NCBI RefSeq assembly: GCF_003206615.1
Contig: NZ_PZJW01000008.1
Coordinates: 110,754 to 174,753 of the forward strand
DNA: 64,000 bases
Reading direction: 5' to 3'
DNA from: Salinicola acroporae
Lineage (GTDB): Bacteria > Pseudomonadota > Gammaproteobacteria > Pseudomonadales > Halomonadaceae
Shown here in pieces: positions 1-8,857 of the stretch. The notes below the pieces were generated by a model. It was not told where the DNA came from and did not search any database. It saw only the letters and a list, made by a program, of their open reading frames with translations. The position numbers and the translations under genes were made by a program. Positions within the stretch are counted from its first letter, which is position 1; every line of letters begins with the position of its first letter.

Positions 1-917
1 TCGATACGCACGGTGCTCAGCGCCGGAAAGCTGGCACCCGCATAGCTGCTGTCGCCGAATCCCATGATCGCCAGTCGATCCGGCACCGCCAGCCCGCGGC
101 TCTGCGCTTCCGCCAGCACCCCCAGGGCAAGGATATCGGAACTGCAGACGATCGCATCGAGCGAATGGCTATCGAGCAACTCGGCGCCCATGTCTCGCCC
201 CCAGGGCATGCTCGAGGGCGTGCCGACCTCGCGCAGCTGATAGGTGCCCTTGCCCGCGCTCTCGAGCCCGGCAACGAACCCGGCGACGCGTCGCCTGCCG
301 CGGGAATCGTCCGCACTGATGAGTCCGAACCGGCGATAGCCGCGTGCCAGCAGGTGCTCGGCCACGGCACGCCCCACCGCTTCATGGGAAAACCCGACCA
401 GCATGTCCACCGGGTCGTCGCTCATGTCCCAGATCTCGACCAGCGGCACCTTGGCCGACAGGAGTCGCTGACGCGTCAGCGCCGAATGACAGCAGCCGGT
501 CAGCACGATTCCGTCGGGACGGCGGCTCAGCACGGTCTCGAGAATCGTCTCCTCCTGTTCCGGCGTATAGCCGGTCAAGCCCAGCAGTACCTGATAACCT
601 TGCGGGGCCAGGACGCCCATCACCGTCTGTACCACCTCGGCGAACAGCGAGTGCGCCACCGTCGGCACCAGCAGCGCCACCAGCCGGCTGCGGCTCGACG
701 CCAGTGCGCCGGCGACCCGGTTGGGCACGTAGCCGGTCTCCAGTACCGCCCGCTGCACCCGCAACCGCGTGCTCTCGCTGACCAGTTCCGGCCGATTGAG
801 GGCCCGCGACACGGTCATTGGCGCGACGCCCGCCACCCGCGCCACGTCGGTCAGACGTGCGCTGCCGGTGGAGCGGGAGGAGCGCCCTCTGGTACGGCTA
901 TCGTCCATGGCTGTCAT
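1..917 (-). CDS. LacI-family transcriptional repressor, GntR (gluconate) type; 3' end outside the window
   Basis: This is a DNA-binding sugar-responsive repressor, read leftwards and cut by the window edge after about 305 codons. The N-terminal helix-turn-helix reads RLTDVARVAGVAPMTVSRAL (about residues 20-39), the LacI-family signature. The periplasmic-binding-protein-like effector domain follows (LVALLVPTVAHSLFAEVVQ, then PDGIVLTG and LVEIWDMSDDPVDMLVGF). The effector segment resembles the gluconate repressor GntR of pseudomonads, so control of a gluconate or related sugar-acid operon to the left is inferred. Two in-frame ATG starts exist (917 and 908); the upstream one is used. Family assignment is firm and ligand assignment is tentative. 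Confidence 0.85.
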   Translation of the reverse strand, partial: MTAMDDSRTRGRSSRSTGSARLTDVARVAGVAPMTVSRALNRPELVSESTRLRVQRAVLETGYVPNRVAGALASSRSRLVALLVPTVAHSLFAEVVQTVMGVLAPQGYQVLLGLTGYTPEQEETILETVLSRRPDGIVLTGCCHSALTRQRLLSAKVPLVEIWDMSDDPVDMLVGFSHEAVGRAVAEHLLARGYRRFGLISADDSRGRRRVAGFVAGLESAGKGTYQLREVGTPSSMPWGRDMGAELLDSHSLDAIVCSSDILALGVLAEAQSRGLAVPDRLAIMGFGDSSYAGASFPALSTVRI

Positions 918-1008
918 GACTCATTCGGCGGCCTATCGACTCGGTGGGTGACACGGGGTTGTCTCGACAGCCAATAGAAGCTGGAGAACCCGCTGCGCCG
1001 CTCGCGCC

Positions 1009-1479
1009 TCAAGCATACGGTGGCCCGACGAAAACCCTCGAGGTGGCGCAACCCGCCGCCCAGACATCGGCTTCGAGCAGCGCGATGCCGGCGGTCGGAA
1101 AGGCGATGCCGGCGCCAGGGGAGCCCTCGACCAGCCGCCCGACCAATGCGCCGACCAGCGGCATATGGCTGACGATGATCAAGGGTCGAGACACCTCGCG
1201 TCCCGTCAGTCGTTCGACGAGGGCATCGACATCATCATCCGGCGTTATCGTGTCCACGGTCTCAAGGTCGCAACGCGTCGCCTCGACCACAGCCTGCGCC
1301 GTCTGCTGGGCGCGATCATACGGGCTGGCCCAGACCATCGCCCCTTGCAGCTCGGGACGAGCGGCCAGCCACCGTCCGGCGCCCCGTGCCTCGCGCTCGC
1401 CACGTGGGGTCAATCGGCGCTCCCGGTCAGGATGCCCGGGCCCCGCCTCGCCATGCCGGACCACCGCCAGCCAACCCAT
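1009..1479 (-). CDS. sixA: Phosphohistidine phosphatase SixA
   Basis: This is a small single-domain histidine phosphatase (156 aa) of the RHG family that removes phosphate from phosphohistidine, in E. coli on HPt domains or PTS proteins. The catalytic RHGEAG motif is at residues 8-13, SPYDRAQQTAQ near residue 78, and the second catalytic His is in IVSHMPLVG. Its ATG overlaps the gpsA stop in a TGATG arrangement (stop 1481-1479), so translation is probably coupled. A TTG one codon upstream is also possible. The substrate here is unknown. Confidence 0.88.
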   Translation of the reverse strand: MGWLAVVRHGEAGPGHPDRERRLTPRGEREARGAGRWLAARPELQGAMVWASPYDRAQQTAQAVVEATRCDLETVDTITPDDDVDALVERLTGREVSRPLIIVSHMPLVGALVGRLVEGSPGAGIAFPTAGIALLEADVWAAGCATSRVFVGPPYA

Positions 1480-2558
1480 CAATCGTTGTCCGGCGCGAGG
1501 TCGTGAGCGCGGGAGACCGCCTCTCGCGACAGCATGAACTCGACGTCGCTGCTCTGCTCGCTCTCCATCAGCGCCTTGGCCATGTCCTTGGCCGGAATGC
1601 CGCCGAACATGACCTGATGGAGCCCTTGGGCCAGCGGCATGTAGATATCCTCCTGGCGGGCTTTCTCGCAGACCAGCTTGACCGTATTGACGCCTTCCGC
1701 TACCTGGCCGAGCACTTCGATGGCGGAGTCGAGATCGTGTCCCTGGCCCAGGGCATAGCCGACCCGGTAGTTGCGCGACAGCTCGGATGAACAGGTCACG
1801 ATCAGGTCGCCGACCCCGGAAAGCCCCAGAAAGGTCATCGGATTGGCGCCGAGGGCCACCGCAAAGCGGCTCATCTCGGCCAGCGCCCGGGTCATCAACA
1901 TGCTGCGCGTATTCTCGCCCATGCCCAGCGCCGCCGCCATGCCCGCGGCGATGGCGTAGATGTTCTTGAGCGAGCCCCCGAGCTCCGCGCCGTAGCGATC
2001 GTTGCCCGCGTAGACTCTAAAGTAACTGCAGCCCAGCGCCGCCTGGACATAGGCCCGCGTCACCGGGTCGTCGCTCGCGATCACCGTGGCCGTGAGATGC
2101 TTCTGAGCGATTTCCGCAGCCAGGTTGGGACCGGACAATGCCCCGATATGCGACGAGCCGGTCTCCTCCTCGATCACCTGGCTCATCAGCTTGAAACCGT
2201 CGGCCTCGATCCCCTTGGTCGTACTGACCAGGATCTGCTCCGGTCTCAGGTGCGGGCGCACCTGCTGAAGCACTTGGCGGAACGCCTTGGAGGGGATCGC
2301 GATGAACACCACGGCGGCCTCGGCGACAGTGGTCGCCAGATCGGTGGAGGCCACCACTGCCGGATTGACCGGATAGTCCGGCAGATAGCGGCCATTCCGG
2401 TGTTCGCGGTTGATCTGATCGACCAGGGCCTCGTCGCGCAGCCATTGACGAACCTCGGCGCCATTGTCGGCGGCGATGCTGGCGATGGCGGTACCGAAGC
2501 TGCCCCCGCCGAGTACCGCGACCTGCATGCGTTGTTCTGACCCGTGCTTGTCTGACAT
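1479..2558 (-). CDS. gpsA: Glycerol-3-phosphate dehydrogenase [NAD(P)+]
   Basis: GpsA reduces dihydroxyacetone phosphate to sn-glycerol-3-phosphate, the first committed step for the phospholipid backbone, in the cytosol. The Rossmann motif [10 protein letters not shown] starts near residue 15. The family motifs [33 protein letters not shown] (catalytic Lys) and [12 protein letters not shown] are all present. At 359 aa it is slightly longer than E. coli GpsA (339), partly from an N-terminal extension. The ATG at codon 11 (position 2528) is an alternative start. It forms an operon with sixA downstream. Confidence 0.95.
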   Translation of the reverse strand: MSDKHGSEQRMQVAVLGGGSFGTAIASIAADNGAEVRQWLRDEALVDQINREHRNGRYLPDYPVNPAVVASTDLATTVAEAAVVFIAIPSKAFRQVLQQVRPHLRPEQILVSTTKGIEADGFKLMSQVIEEETGSSHIGALSGPNLAAEIAQKHLTATVIASDDPVTRAYVQAALGCSYFRVYAGNDRYGAELGGSLKNIYAIAAGMAAALGMGENTRSMLMTRALAEMSRFAVALGANPMTFLGLSGVGDLIVTCSSELSRNYRVGYALGQGHDLDSAIEVLGQVAEGVNTVKLVCEKARQEDIYMPLAQGLHQVMFGGIPAKDMAKALMESEQSSDVEFMLSREAVSRAHDLAPDND

Positions 2559-2601
2559 GGTCGTTCCATTGACGATGAGCGATACCCACAGTGTAACGAA
2601 A

Positions 2602-2624
2602 AAACGCCCCGAAAACGGGGCGTT
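2602..2624 (-). terminator. Rho-independent terminator for pntAB
   Basis: A perfect 9-bp stem (2603-2611 with 2616-2624) closes a 4-nt loop and runs into a T-rich tract when read leftwards. It lies about 160 bp past the pntB stop and 45 bp before the gpsA start, separating the two operons. The 160 bp in between holds no recognisable gene. Confidence 0.75.
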
Positions 2625-2784
2625 GCTCTTGCCAGATCCGCGCTATCGGCAACACGTCGCGATCACCAAGCTTGGCACCAGAACTGCCGGGGCTCGGCTC
2701 GAGGCCTGCAACTGCCTGCGTGAACTGGCACGCCAGCCGATTTTCAACGCCGCATGGGCGAGCACGGCACTTTTCAGACAGTAC

Positions 2785-4227
2785 CTAGTCGATCATCCCG
2801 ACCAGCGAGTCGATGCTGGCGCGGGCGTCCCCGTAGAGCATGCGTGTGTTGTCCTTGAAGAACAGTGGATTCTCGATACCGGAGTAGCCGGTGCCCTGGC
2901 CTCGCTTGCACACGAACACCTGCTTCGACTCCCATACTTTCAACACCGGCATGCCGGCGATGGGGCTCGCGGGATCTTCCTGCGCCGCCGGATTGACGAT
3001 GTCGTTGGAGCCGATGACGATCACCACGTCGGTGGTGGCGAAATCGTCATTGATCTCGTCCATCTCCAGCACGATGTCGTAGGGCACCCGGGCCTCCGCC
3101 AGCAGCACGTTCATGTGCCCCGGCAGGCGGCCGGCGACGGGATGGATACCGAAACGCACCTCCTTGCCCGCCGCCCGCAGCTTGCGCACCAGATCGCTCA
3201 CCGCGTTCTGGGCCTGGGCCACGGCCATGCCGTAACCGGGGACGATGATCACGCTGTCGGCATCGTTGAGCGCGCTCGCCACCCCACCGGTGTCGATGGC
3301 GATCTGCTCGCCCTCGATCTCCGCGGCCGGCCCCTGGGTCCCGCCGAAGCCACCCAGGATCACGCTAACGAAGTTGCGGTTCATCGCCTTGCACATGATG
3401 TAGGAGAGAATCGCGCCGGAAGAACCGACCAGGGCGCCAGTGACGATCAGCAGATCGTTGGAAAGGGTAAAACCGATCGCCGCCGCCGCCCAGCCGGAGT
3501 AGCTGTTGAGCATCGATACCACCACCGGCATGTCGGCGCCGCCGATGCCCATGATCAGATGCCAGCCGATGAAGAACGCCAGCGCCGCCAGCAGCAACAG
3601 CGTCCAGAAACCGGCGCCGTTGAAATAGGCAATGGCCAGCAGCAGGCACAGCGCTACCGCGCCGGCGTTGAGCAGATGCCCGCCGGGCAGCTTGCGCGGC
3701 TTGCCGCCGATCCTGCCGGCCAGCTTGCCGAACGCCACCACCGAGCCAGTAAACGTCACCGCACCGATGAACACGCCCAGCACCACCTCGCCCTGCAGGA
3801 AGGCGAGTTCCGCTGGCGTCTTGTGGGCCAGGGTCGCGGCGAACGCCGACAACCCATCGAAGGAGACGCCAGCGGCCTTGATCGCCATGACCCGGGCGCG
3901 CTCCAGCTCGGCATTCCAGCCGATGAACACCGCCGCCAGCCCGACGAAGCTGTGCAGTGCCGCCACCAGTTGCGGCATTTCGGTCATCTCGACCTTGCGT
4001 GACAGCCAGGCGCCGACCAGGCCGCCGACCAGCATCATCGGGATCATCCAGCCGTAGCCGCCGATCAGTGGTCCCAGGGCGGTGAAGAACACCGCGATCG
4101 CCATCCCGACGATGCCATACCAGACCGCCCGCTTGGCTTTCTCCTGATTGCTCAATCCGCCCAGGGAGAGGATGAACAGGACACTCGCCGCGATCGCCGC
4201 GGCGGAAACGAACTCGTGTTGCAACAT
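2785..4227 (-). CDS. pntB: NAD(P) transhydrogenase subunit beta
   Basis: PntB is the membrane and NADP(H)-binding subunit of the proton-translocating transhydrogenase, which couples hydride transfer from NADH to NADP+ to the proton gradient and supplies NADPH. It has 480 aa. The N-terminal half holds the multi-helix membrane domain (for example [12 protein letters not shown] and [20 protein letters not shown]). The C-terminal third is domain III with the nucleotide motif [12 protein letters not shown] and the later [13 protein letters not shown] and [10 protein letters not shown]. It starts 18 bp after the pntA stop, with AAAGG as SD. Length and motif order are normal. Confidence 0.96.
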   Translation of the reverse strand: MLQHEFVSAAAIAASVLFILSLGGLSNQEKAKRAVWYGIVGMAIAVFFTALGPLIGGYGWMIPMMLVGGLVGAWLSRKVEMTEMPQLVAALHSFVGLAAVFIGWNAELERARVMAIKAAGVSFDGLSAFAATLAHKTPAELAFLQGEVVLGVFIGAVTFTGSVVAFGKLAGRIGGKPRKLPGGHLLNAGAVALCLLLAIAYFNGAGFWTLLLLAALAFFIGWHLIMGIGGADMPVVVSMLNSYSGWAAAAIGFTLSNDLLIVTGALVGSSGAILSYIMCKAMNRNFVSVILGGFGGTQGPAAEIEGEQIAIDTGGVASALNDADSVIIVPGYGMAVAQAQNAVSDLVRKLRAAGKEVRFGIHPVAGRLPGHMNVLLAEARVPYDIVLEMDEINDDFATTDVVIVIGSNDIVNPAAQEDPASPIAGMPVLKVWESKQVFVCKRGQGTGYSGIENPLFFKDNTRMLYGDARASIDSLVGMID

Positions 4228-4245
4228 TGCCTTTCTCTCCGCGGG

Positions 4246-5817
4246 TCAGGATTTCTGGAACATGGCGAGCATGCGACGGGTCACCAGGAAGCCACCGACG
4301 ATGTTGATCGACGCGATCAGCACCGAGACGGCCGCCAGCAGCGCCACCAGCCCACTGCCGGAGCCGATCTGCATGATCGCGCCCAGGATGACGATGCCGG
4401 AGATGGCATTGGTCACCGCCATCAACGGCGTATGCAGCGAGTGGCTGACGTTCCAGATCACCTGGAACCCGACGAAGCAGGCCAGGACGAAGACGATGAA
4501 GTGCTGCATGAATGACGCCGGCGCGACCATCCCCAGCAACCACATCAGCACGCCACCGGCGACGAGGATGCCGATCTGGCGCTTGCTCTGGGCCAGGAAT
4601 GCGGCGTGCTCGGCCGCCTTCTTCTCCTCCGGTGTCGGCTCCTTGACCTTGGGCTTGGGCTTGGCAGCCGCGATCGCCTTGACCTTGGGTGGGGGCGGCG
4701 GAAAGGTGACTTCACCGGCGTGGGTCACCGTGGCCCCGCGAATGACGTCATCCTCCATGTCATGGACGATGACGCCATCCTTCTCCGGCGTCAGATCGGT
4801 CAGCATGTGGCGAATGTTGGTGGCGTAAAGCAGCGATGCCTGGGTCGCCATGCGCGAGGGGAAATCCGTGTAACCGACCACGATCACGCCGTTGTCGGTG
4901 ACGATGCGCTCGTCGGGTACGGTCAGGTCGCAGTTGCCGCCCTTCTCGGCGGCCAGGTCGACGATCACCGAACCGGGCTTCATCAGCGCGACCATCTCCT
5001 CGAGCCACAGCTTGGGCGCCGGCCGGCCCGGGATCAGCGCGGTGGTAATGACAATGTCCACTTCCGGTGCCTGCTCGCGGAACAGCGCCAGCTGCTTGTC
5101 GCGAAACTCGGGGCTGGAAGGTGCCGCATACCCGCCGCTGCCCGCGCCATCCTGACCATCCTCGAAGTCGAGGAACAGGAACTCGGCGCCCATCGACTCG
5201 ATCTGCTCGGCGACTTCCGGGCGCACATCGAAGGCGCGCACCACCGCACCCAGGCTGGTAGCGGTACCGATCGCCGCCAGGCCGGCGACGCCGGCGCCGA
5301 CGATCAGCACCTTGGCTGGCGGCACCTTGCCCGCCGCCGTCACCTGGCCGGTGAAGAAGCGCCCGAACTGATTGCCGGCTTCGATCACGGCACGATAGCC
5401 GGCAATATTGGCGGTGCTGGAGAGCGCGTCCATCTTCTGGGCACGCGAAATCCGCGGCACCATGTCCATGGCGACCACCGTCGCGCCCTTGGCGCGGCAA
5501 CGCTCGAGATTCTCCTCGTTCTGCGCCGGCCAGAAGAACGTGATCAGCGTCTGCCCTTCCCTTAGCCGCTCGGTCTCCTCGGCCAGAGGCTCGCGCACCT
5601 TGATCACCACCTCGGCTTCACGCCACAGGGCAGCAGCGTCTTCCACCACGCTGACGCCGGCATCGCGATACGCCTCGTCACTGAAACCGGCCAGCACTCC
5701 GGCACCGCTCTCGATCAGGCACTCATGCCCCAGTTTCTGTATCTGCTGCGCGCTTTCGGGCGTCAGCGCCACCCGCGCCTCTCCCCTGGCGAGCTCCTTC
5801 GGCGCCCCAATTTTCAT
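4246..5817 (-). CDS. pntA: NAD(P) transhydrogenase subunit alpha
   Basis: PntA (523 aa) is the NAD(H)-binding subunit. Residues 1 to about 380 form the alanine-dehydrogenase-like domain I (start MKIGAPKEL, dinucleotide motif [14 protein letters not shown]). A Pro/Lys linker ([11 protein letters not shown]) leads to a short membrane part with about four helices. This is the single-chain E. coli layout, not the split alpha-1/alpha-2 form of many alphaproteobacteria. The SD is GGGAGAG six bases before ATG. It is the first gene of a two-gene operon that ends at the hairpin near 2603. Confidence 0.96.
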   Translation of the reverse strand: MKIGAPKELARGEARVALTPESAQQIQKLGHECLIESGAGVLAGFSDEAYRDAGVSVVEDAAALWREAEVVIKVREPLAEETERLREGQTLITFFWPAQNEENLERCRAKGATVVAMDMVPRISRAQKMDALSSTANIAGYRAVIEAGNQFGRFFTGQVTAAGKVPPAKVLIVGAGVAGLAAIGTATSLGAVVRAFDVRPEVAEQIESMGAEFLFLDFEDGQDGAGSGGYAAPSSPEFRDKQLALFREQAPEVDIVITTALIPGRPAPKLWLEEMVALMKPGSVIVDLAAEKGGNCDLTVPDERIVTDNGVIVVGYTDFPSRMATQASLLYATNIRHMLTDLTPEKDGVIVHDMEDDVIRGATVTHAGEVTFPPPPPKVKAIAAAKPKPKVKEPTPEEKKAAEHAAFLAQSKRQIGILVAGGVLMWLLGMVAPASFMQHFIVFVLACFVGFQVIWNVSHSLHTPLMAVTNAISGIVILGAIMQIGSGSGLVALLAAVSVLIASINIVGGFLVTRRMLAMFQKS

Positions 5818-6170
5818 TCTTCGCTCTCCCGATGGTCAGCCATGTGTCGAGATTCCTTTTTCGTGTATCGCTCAACGATTCCCGATGATCGGTTCGCCGA
5901 TAACGCTGCGACCCAGTGTCCGACAGCGATGGATCAGGCAGAGAAAGCAACGATCACCGAGGGCGAGCGATGTGGACAGGTACGACAGTTTTCCGGCAAG
6001 AATGGAGGCGAATCAAGCAATTAGGAGAAAAACCAACCCGATCAATATTTTATGGCAGGCATAATGAATGCGTTATGTTTAAAACTGCCAACAACCATTT
6101 GTTTTCAATATTAAAAAATGAACGTCATCTTTTCGTTATCCAACTTATAACGAATGACTTATCGCCGAGA
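5818..6170. other. Intergenic region between pntA and selO with an AT-rich block
   Basis: No convincing gene is seen. The left part carries the 5' region of pntA. Positions about 6030-6170 are strikingly AT-rich for this genome and include small inverted repeats, such as CGTTAT/ATAACG at 6134-6152. Plus-strand ORFs here lack coding character. Confidence 0.5.
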
Positions 6171-6193
6171 ATACCGGTGGAAACCACCGGTAT
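6171..6193 (-). terminator. Inverted repeat at the end of selO, possible terminator
   Basis: A perfect 10-bp inverted repeat (ATACCGGTGG, 3-nt loop, its complement) lies 8 bp past the selO stop. There is only a weak T tract, so termination is inferred from position and stem strength. The same decamer recurs at 6221-6230 inside the selO 3' end. Confidence 0.45.
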
Positions 6194-6200
6194 CTGGCCA

Positions 6201-7661
6201 TCAGGACGAACAGGAAAGGCATACCGGTGGCGCGCTGGCCGCCGGTGCCTCGGCCCAGATCTCCATGCCGGGTCGACGATTGAACGGTGATGACAGCAGC
6301 TCGCGAAACGTGGCGAGCGGACGAGTGTCGCCCTCCTCCGCTGCTTCGATCACCTGTTGCGCCAGATGGGTGCGCAGGACATAGAGCGGATTGACGCGCC
6401 GCATCGCTGCCAGACGCTCCGTCTCCCCGCGATGCTCGCAAGCCAGGCGCTGATGGTAGCGCTCGAGCCAGGCACCGAGCGCGGGGCTGTCGACCTCCTC
6501 GGCCAGAGAGAGGCCACCGACCACATCCCGGTCGCTCAGTGCGCGAAAACTGCGATGGAAATCGGCGCGCGAGCGCTCGAGCAGGTCGAGCCATTCGTCG
6601 ATCAGTTCGCCGTCGATCTCCTGCTCGGTCTCGAGCCCGAGACGCCCCCGCATCAGGATGGCGTAGGCTGCCTGCAACGTGGGCTCGTAGCTGTCGAGTA
6701 TTTCACGCAGCCGCGCTACTTCGATCAATGGCGTCAGTGATTGCCCCAATACGGTCAGGTTCCACAACGCCACGCCCGGCTGCTGATCGAAGGCATAGCG
6801 GCCCGAGGCATCGGTGTGGTTGGGGGTCAGGTCGGACACGAACCGATCCATGAACGCGTAGGGACCGTAGTCCAGCGTCAACCCCAGAATCGACATGTTG
6901 TCGGTGTTCATCACAGCGTGCACGAAGCCATATGCCTGCCAGCGGGCGACCAGTTCGGCGGTGCGGGTAACCACGTCCTGGAACAGCGCTTCCAACGGTG
7001 CCTCCTCCTGGGCCAGGTCGGAGCGGTGGCGATCGATCACGTGGCGCATCAGTCGCTCGAGATCCTCTACGCGCTGCTGCTGGTAAAGCCATTCGAAGTG
7101 ACCGAACCGGACGTGACTCTCGGCCAGCCGCAGCAGGGTCGCGCCCGGTTCGACACGCTCGCGCATGACCTTCTCGCCATTGATGGCGACCGCCAACGCC
7201 TGGGTAGTGGGAATCTTGAGCCCGGTCATCGCCTCCCCGGCCAGATACTCGCGGATCGAGGAGCGCAGCACCGCGCGGCCATCGCCGAAGCGCGAGTAGG
7301 GTGTCTGGCCGGCTCCCTTGAGATGCAGGTCGATCGGGCCCTGTGGCGTCATCGCCTCGCCCAGCAGCAGCCCGCGGCCATCGCCGAGCGCCGGATTGTA
7401 GGTGCCGAACTGGTGGCCGGTGTATTTCTGGGCCAGTGGCTCCATGCCGTCCAGCAGGCGCTCGCCGCTCATCAGGGCAGTCAACCGATCCCGATCGATA
7501 TCGTCCACCTCCAGCCCCAGCCGCGCAGCACCCGCCGGGCTGATGTCGAGCAGCCGAGTGTCGCGCCAGGGGGTCGGGGTCACACGGCTGAAGAAGTCCT
7601 GGGGAAAGCGAGACCAGACATTGTCGAAGGTCAGTGACTCGAGGGATGTCGCGCTGGCCAT
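6201..7661 (-). CDS. selO: Protein adenylyltransferase SelO
   Basis: SelO is a pseudokinase-fold enzyme that transfers AMP from ATP to Ser/Thr/Tyr of proteins, linked to oxidative stress responses. The protein has 486 aa, as usual for bacterial SelO. Motifs seen are GDGRGLLLGEA, LKGAGQTPYSRFGDGRAVLR, SSIREYLAGEAM and the metal/catalytic stretch MNTDNMSILGLTLDYGPYAF. The C-terminus ends in CLSCSS. The final Cys sits where eukaryotic SelO carries selenocysteine, as in other bacterial homologues. It is a stand-alone gene. Confidence 0.94.
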   Translation of the reverse strand: MASATSLESLTFDNVWSRFPQDFFSRVTPTPWRDTRLLDISPAGAARLGLEVDDIDRDRLTALMSGERLLDGMEPLAQKYTGHQFGTYNPALGDGRGLLLGEAMTPQGPIDLHLKGAGQTPYSRFGDGRAVLRSSIREYLAGEAMTGLKIPTTQALAVAINGEKVMRERVEPGATLLRLAESHVRFGHFEWLYQQQRVEDLERLMRHVIDRHRSDLAQEEAPLEALFQDVVTRTAELVARWQAYGFVHAVMNTDNMSILGLTLDYGPYAFMDRFVSDLTPNHTDASGRYAFDQQPGVALWNLTVLGQSLTPLIEVARLREILDSYEPTLQAAYAILMRGRLGLETEQEIDGELIDEWLDLLERSRADFHRSFRALSDRDVVGGLSLAEEVDSPALGAWLERYHQRLACEHRGETERLAAMRRVNPLYVLRTHLAQQVIEAAEEGDTRPLATFRELLSSPFNRRPGMEIWAEAPAASAPPVCLSCSS

Positions 7662-7728
7662 GGCGGCCTCCTCGGGTTGGCGGGGATTGGCTGTAGTCTA
7701 GCCCAAATGAGCGGTCACACACGAACCG

Positions 7729-7757
7729 GCGCTACCCGGCCATCTCGCCGGTAGCGC
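7729..7757. terminator. Inverted repeat downstream of the glucosaminidase gene
   Basis: GCGCTACC at 7729-7736 pairs with 7750-7757 over a 13-nt loop, about 40 bp past the stop of the gene ending at 7798. There is no T tract. The terminator role is an inference from position. Confidence 0.3.
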
Positions 7758-7797
7758 TCGCGAGGACCGGTTCGAGTCGGGGACCCGACCTGACGAA

Positions 7798-8706
7798 TCA
7801 GGCCGGGCTGCCTGCCGCGAAGGGACCGTCGATGCCGTGATCCCGGATCAGGTCACCGTTGGTGCGCAACAGCGACAATAGCTGCTGCTGATAGTTGGGT
7901 GACGTCGAGTAGTTGTGCAGCTTGCCGATCAGCCGCTCGGCCGAGATCGAGCGGCCGCTCGTGGCCAGAACCATGCGCTCCTGGCGCAATTGGGCATAGG
8001 CGCGGTGGGTGTTCAGGTTGTGAAGATAGGCACGGACGCCGTCACGCACGCTATCGAACATCTGGAAGCGCCGCGAGGTGCCGTTCTGGGCAATGCCGCA
8101 GCCGGCCGAGAAGCAGCGCATACCGAACAGATTGTTGCTCTCGCGGGCGATGCGCGAGGTTCCCCATCCGGACTCCTCGACGGCCTGGATTACGACCATC
8201 TCGAGCGGAATGGTGTTGACCCGGCTGAGCAGATCCTGGCTTACCTGGCCCGGCTCGCAGGTCACCCCGTAAGCGTCGCACAATCGCGCCAGTCGCGCCT
8301 TCTCGTCGTCGCGCAGCGGATTGACACGGGTGCTGGCCGCGAACAGCCAGTTGCGGTCGCTCTGAATGCGGGCGTTCTCGGCCTGCACCAAGGGGACCAG
8401 CATGCTCAGGAAAGCCGCCTTGCGCTTCGGACCCGCCTTGATCTCGCCCAGATCCGGAAGTTCACTCACCGGATCCAGCGCCGGGGGCTGAACGCGAGAC
8501 GTGAGGGTCGATACGGTTTGCGGGGGCGACTGAGGGGTTTTTGAGAGCGGTTCGCCATGAGCCGCTATCGAAAACGTTGCAGTGCCGAGTGTGATCCCCA
8601 GTCCTACGATGGCCGCGGCAGCGTGCTGCGACAGCCTCCGGCGGCTGCGTCGACGAGGGTCGACAGGGGAAGATTCAGGCAAACACGACAAAAAGGAACG
8701 CGACAT
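7798..8706 (-). CDS. Bax-like exported N-acetylglucosaminidase domain protein
   Basis: This is a probable peptidoglycan hydrolase of the glucosaminidase (GH73/Bax) family. From the chosen start it has 302 aa. An Arg-rich N-terminus (RRRSRRRLSQ) is followed by a hydrophobic segment, AAAAIVGLGITLGTATFS, consistent with a signal peptide or anchor. The catalytic domain (about residues 115-290) has PLEMVVIQAVEESGWGTSRI, with the expected Glu, then NNLFGMRCF and YLHNLNTHRAYAQLR. The ATG at 8706 is chosen because GGAGGAG precedes it by five bases; an upstream ATG at 8748 lacks an SD. Cell-envelope location is inferred. Confidence 0.85.
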   Translation of the reverse strand: MSRSFLSCLPESSPVDPRRRSRRRLSQHAAAAIVGLGITLGTATFSIAAHGEPLSKTPQSPPQTVSTLTSRVQPPALDPVSELPDLGEIKAGPKRKAAFLSMLVPLVQAENARIQSDRNWLFAASTRVNPLRDDEKARLARLCDAYGVTCEPGQVSQDLLSRVNTIPLEMVVIQAVEESGWGTSRIARESNNLFGMRCFSAGCGIAQNGTSRRFQMFDSVRDGVRAYLHNLNTHRAYAQLRQERMVLATSGRSISAERLIGKLHNYSTSPNYQQQLLSLLRTNGDLIRDHGIDGPFAAGSPA

Positions 8707-8795
8707 GCTCGCTCCTCCATTGGAAAGAAGCCGGCAGGTTACCAGCAATTGACTGCAAACTTGAGGAAAAAAGGTGCAATTAGCCCGTTTTCAGT

Positions 8796-8826
8796 AAAAG
8801 AATGGCCGACCACGAGGGCCGGCCAT
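8796..8826 (-). terminator. Rho-independent terminator of htpG
   Basis: Read leftwards, a 7-bp stem ATGGCCG/CGGCCAT (8802-8808 with 8820-8826), extended by two pairs across one mismatch, is followed by a T-rich run. It lies about 32 bp past the htpG stop. Confidence 0.7.
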
Positions 8827-8857
8827 GACACGCTGAATGCGCGATGCCCGATATCGA

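Noticed and set aside
2625..2784. tRNA or small RNA between pntB and its terminator
   Set aside because: No cloverleaf, no TTC-loop signature and no terminal CCA context were found.
5916..6290. Plus-strand ORF of 124 codons across the AT-rich region before selO
   Set aside because: It overlaps the selO 3' end and the hairpin, lacks an SD and has no coding character.
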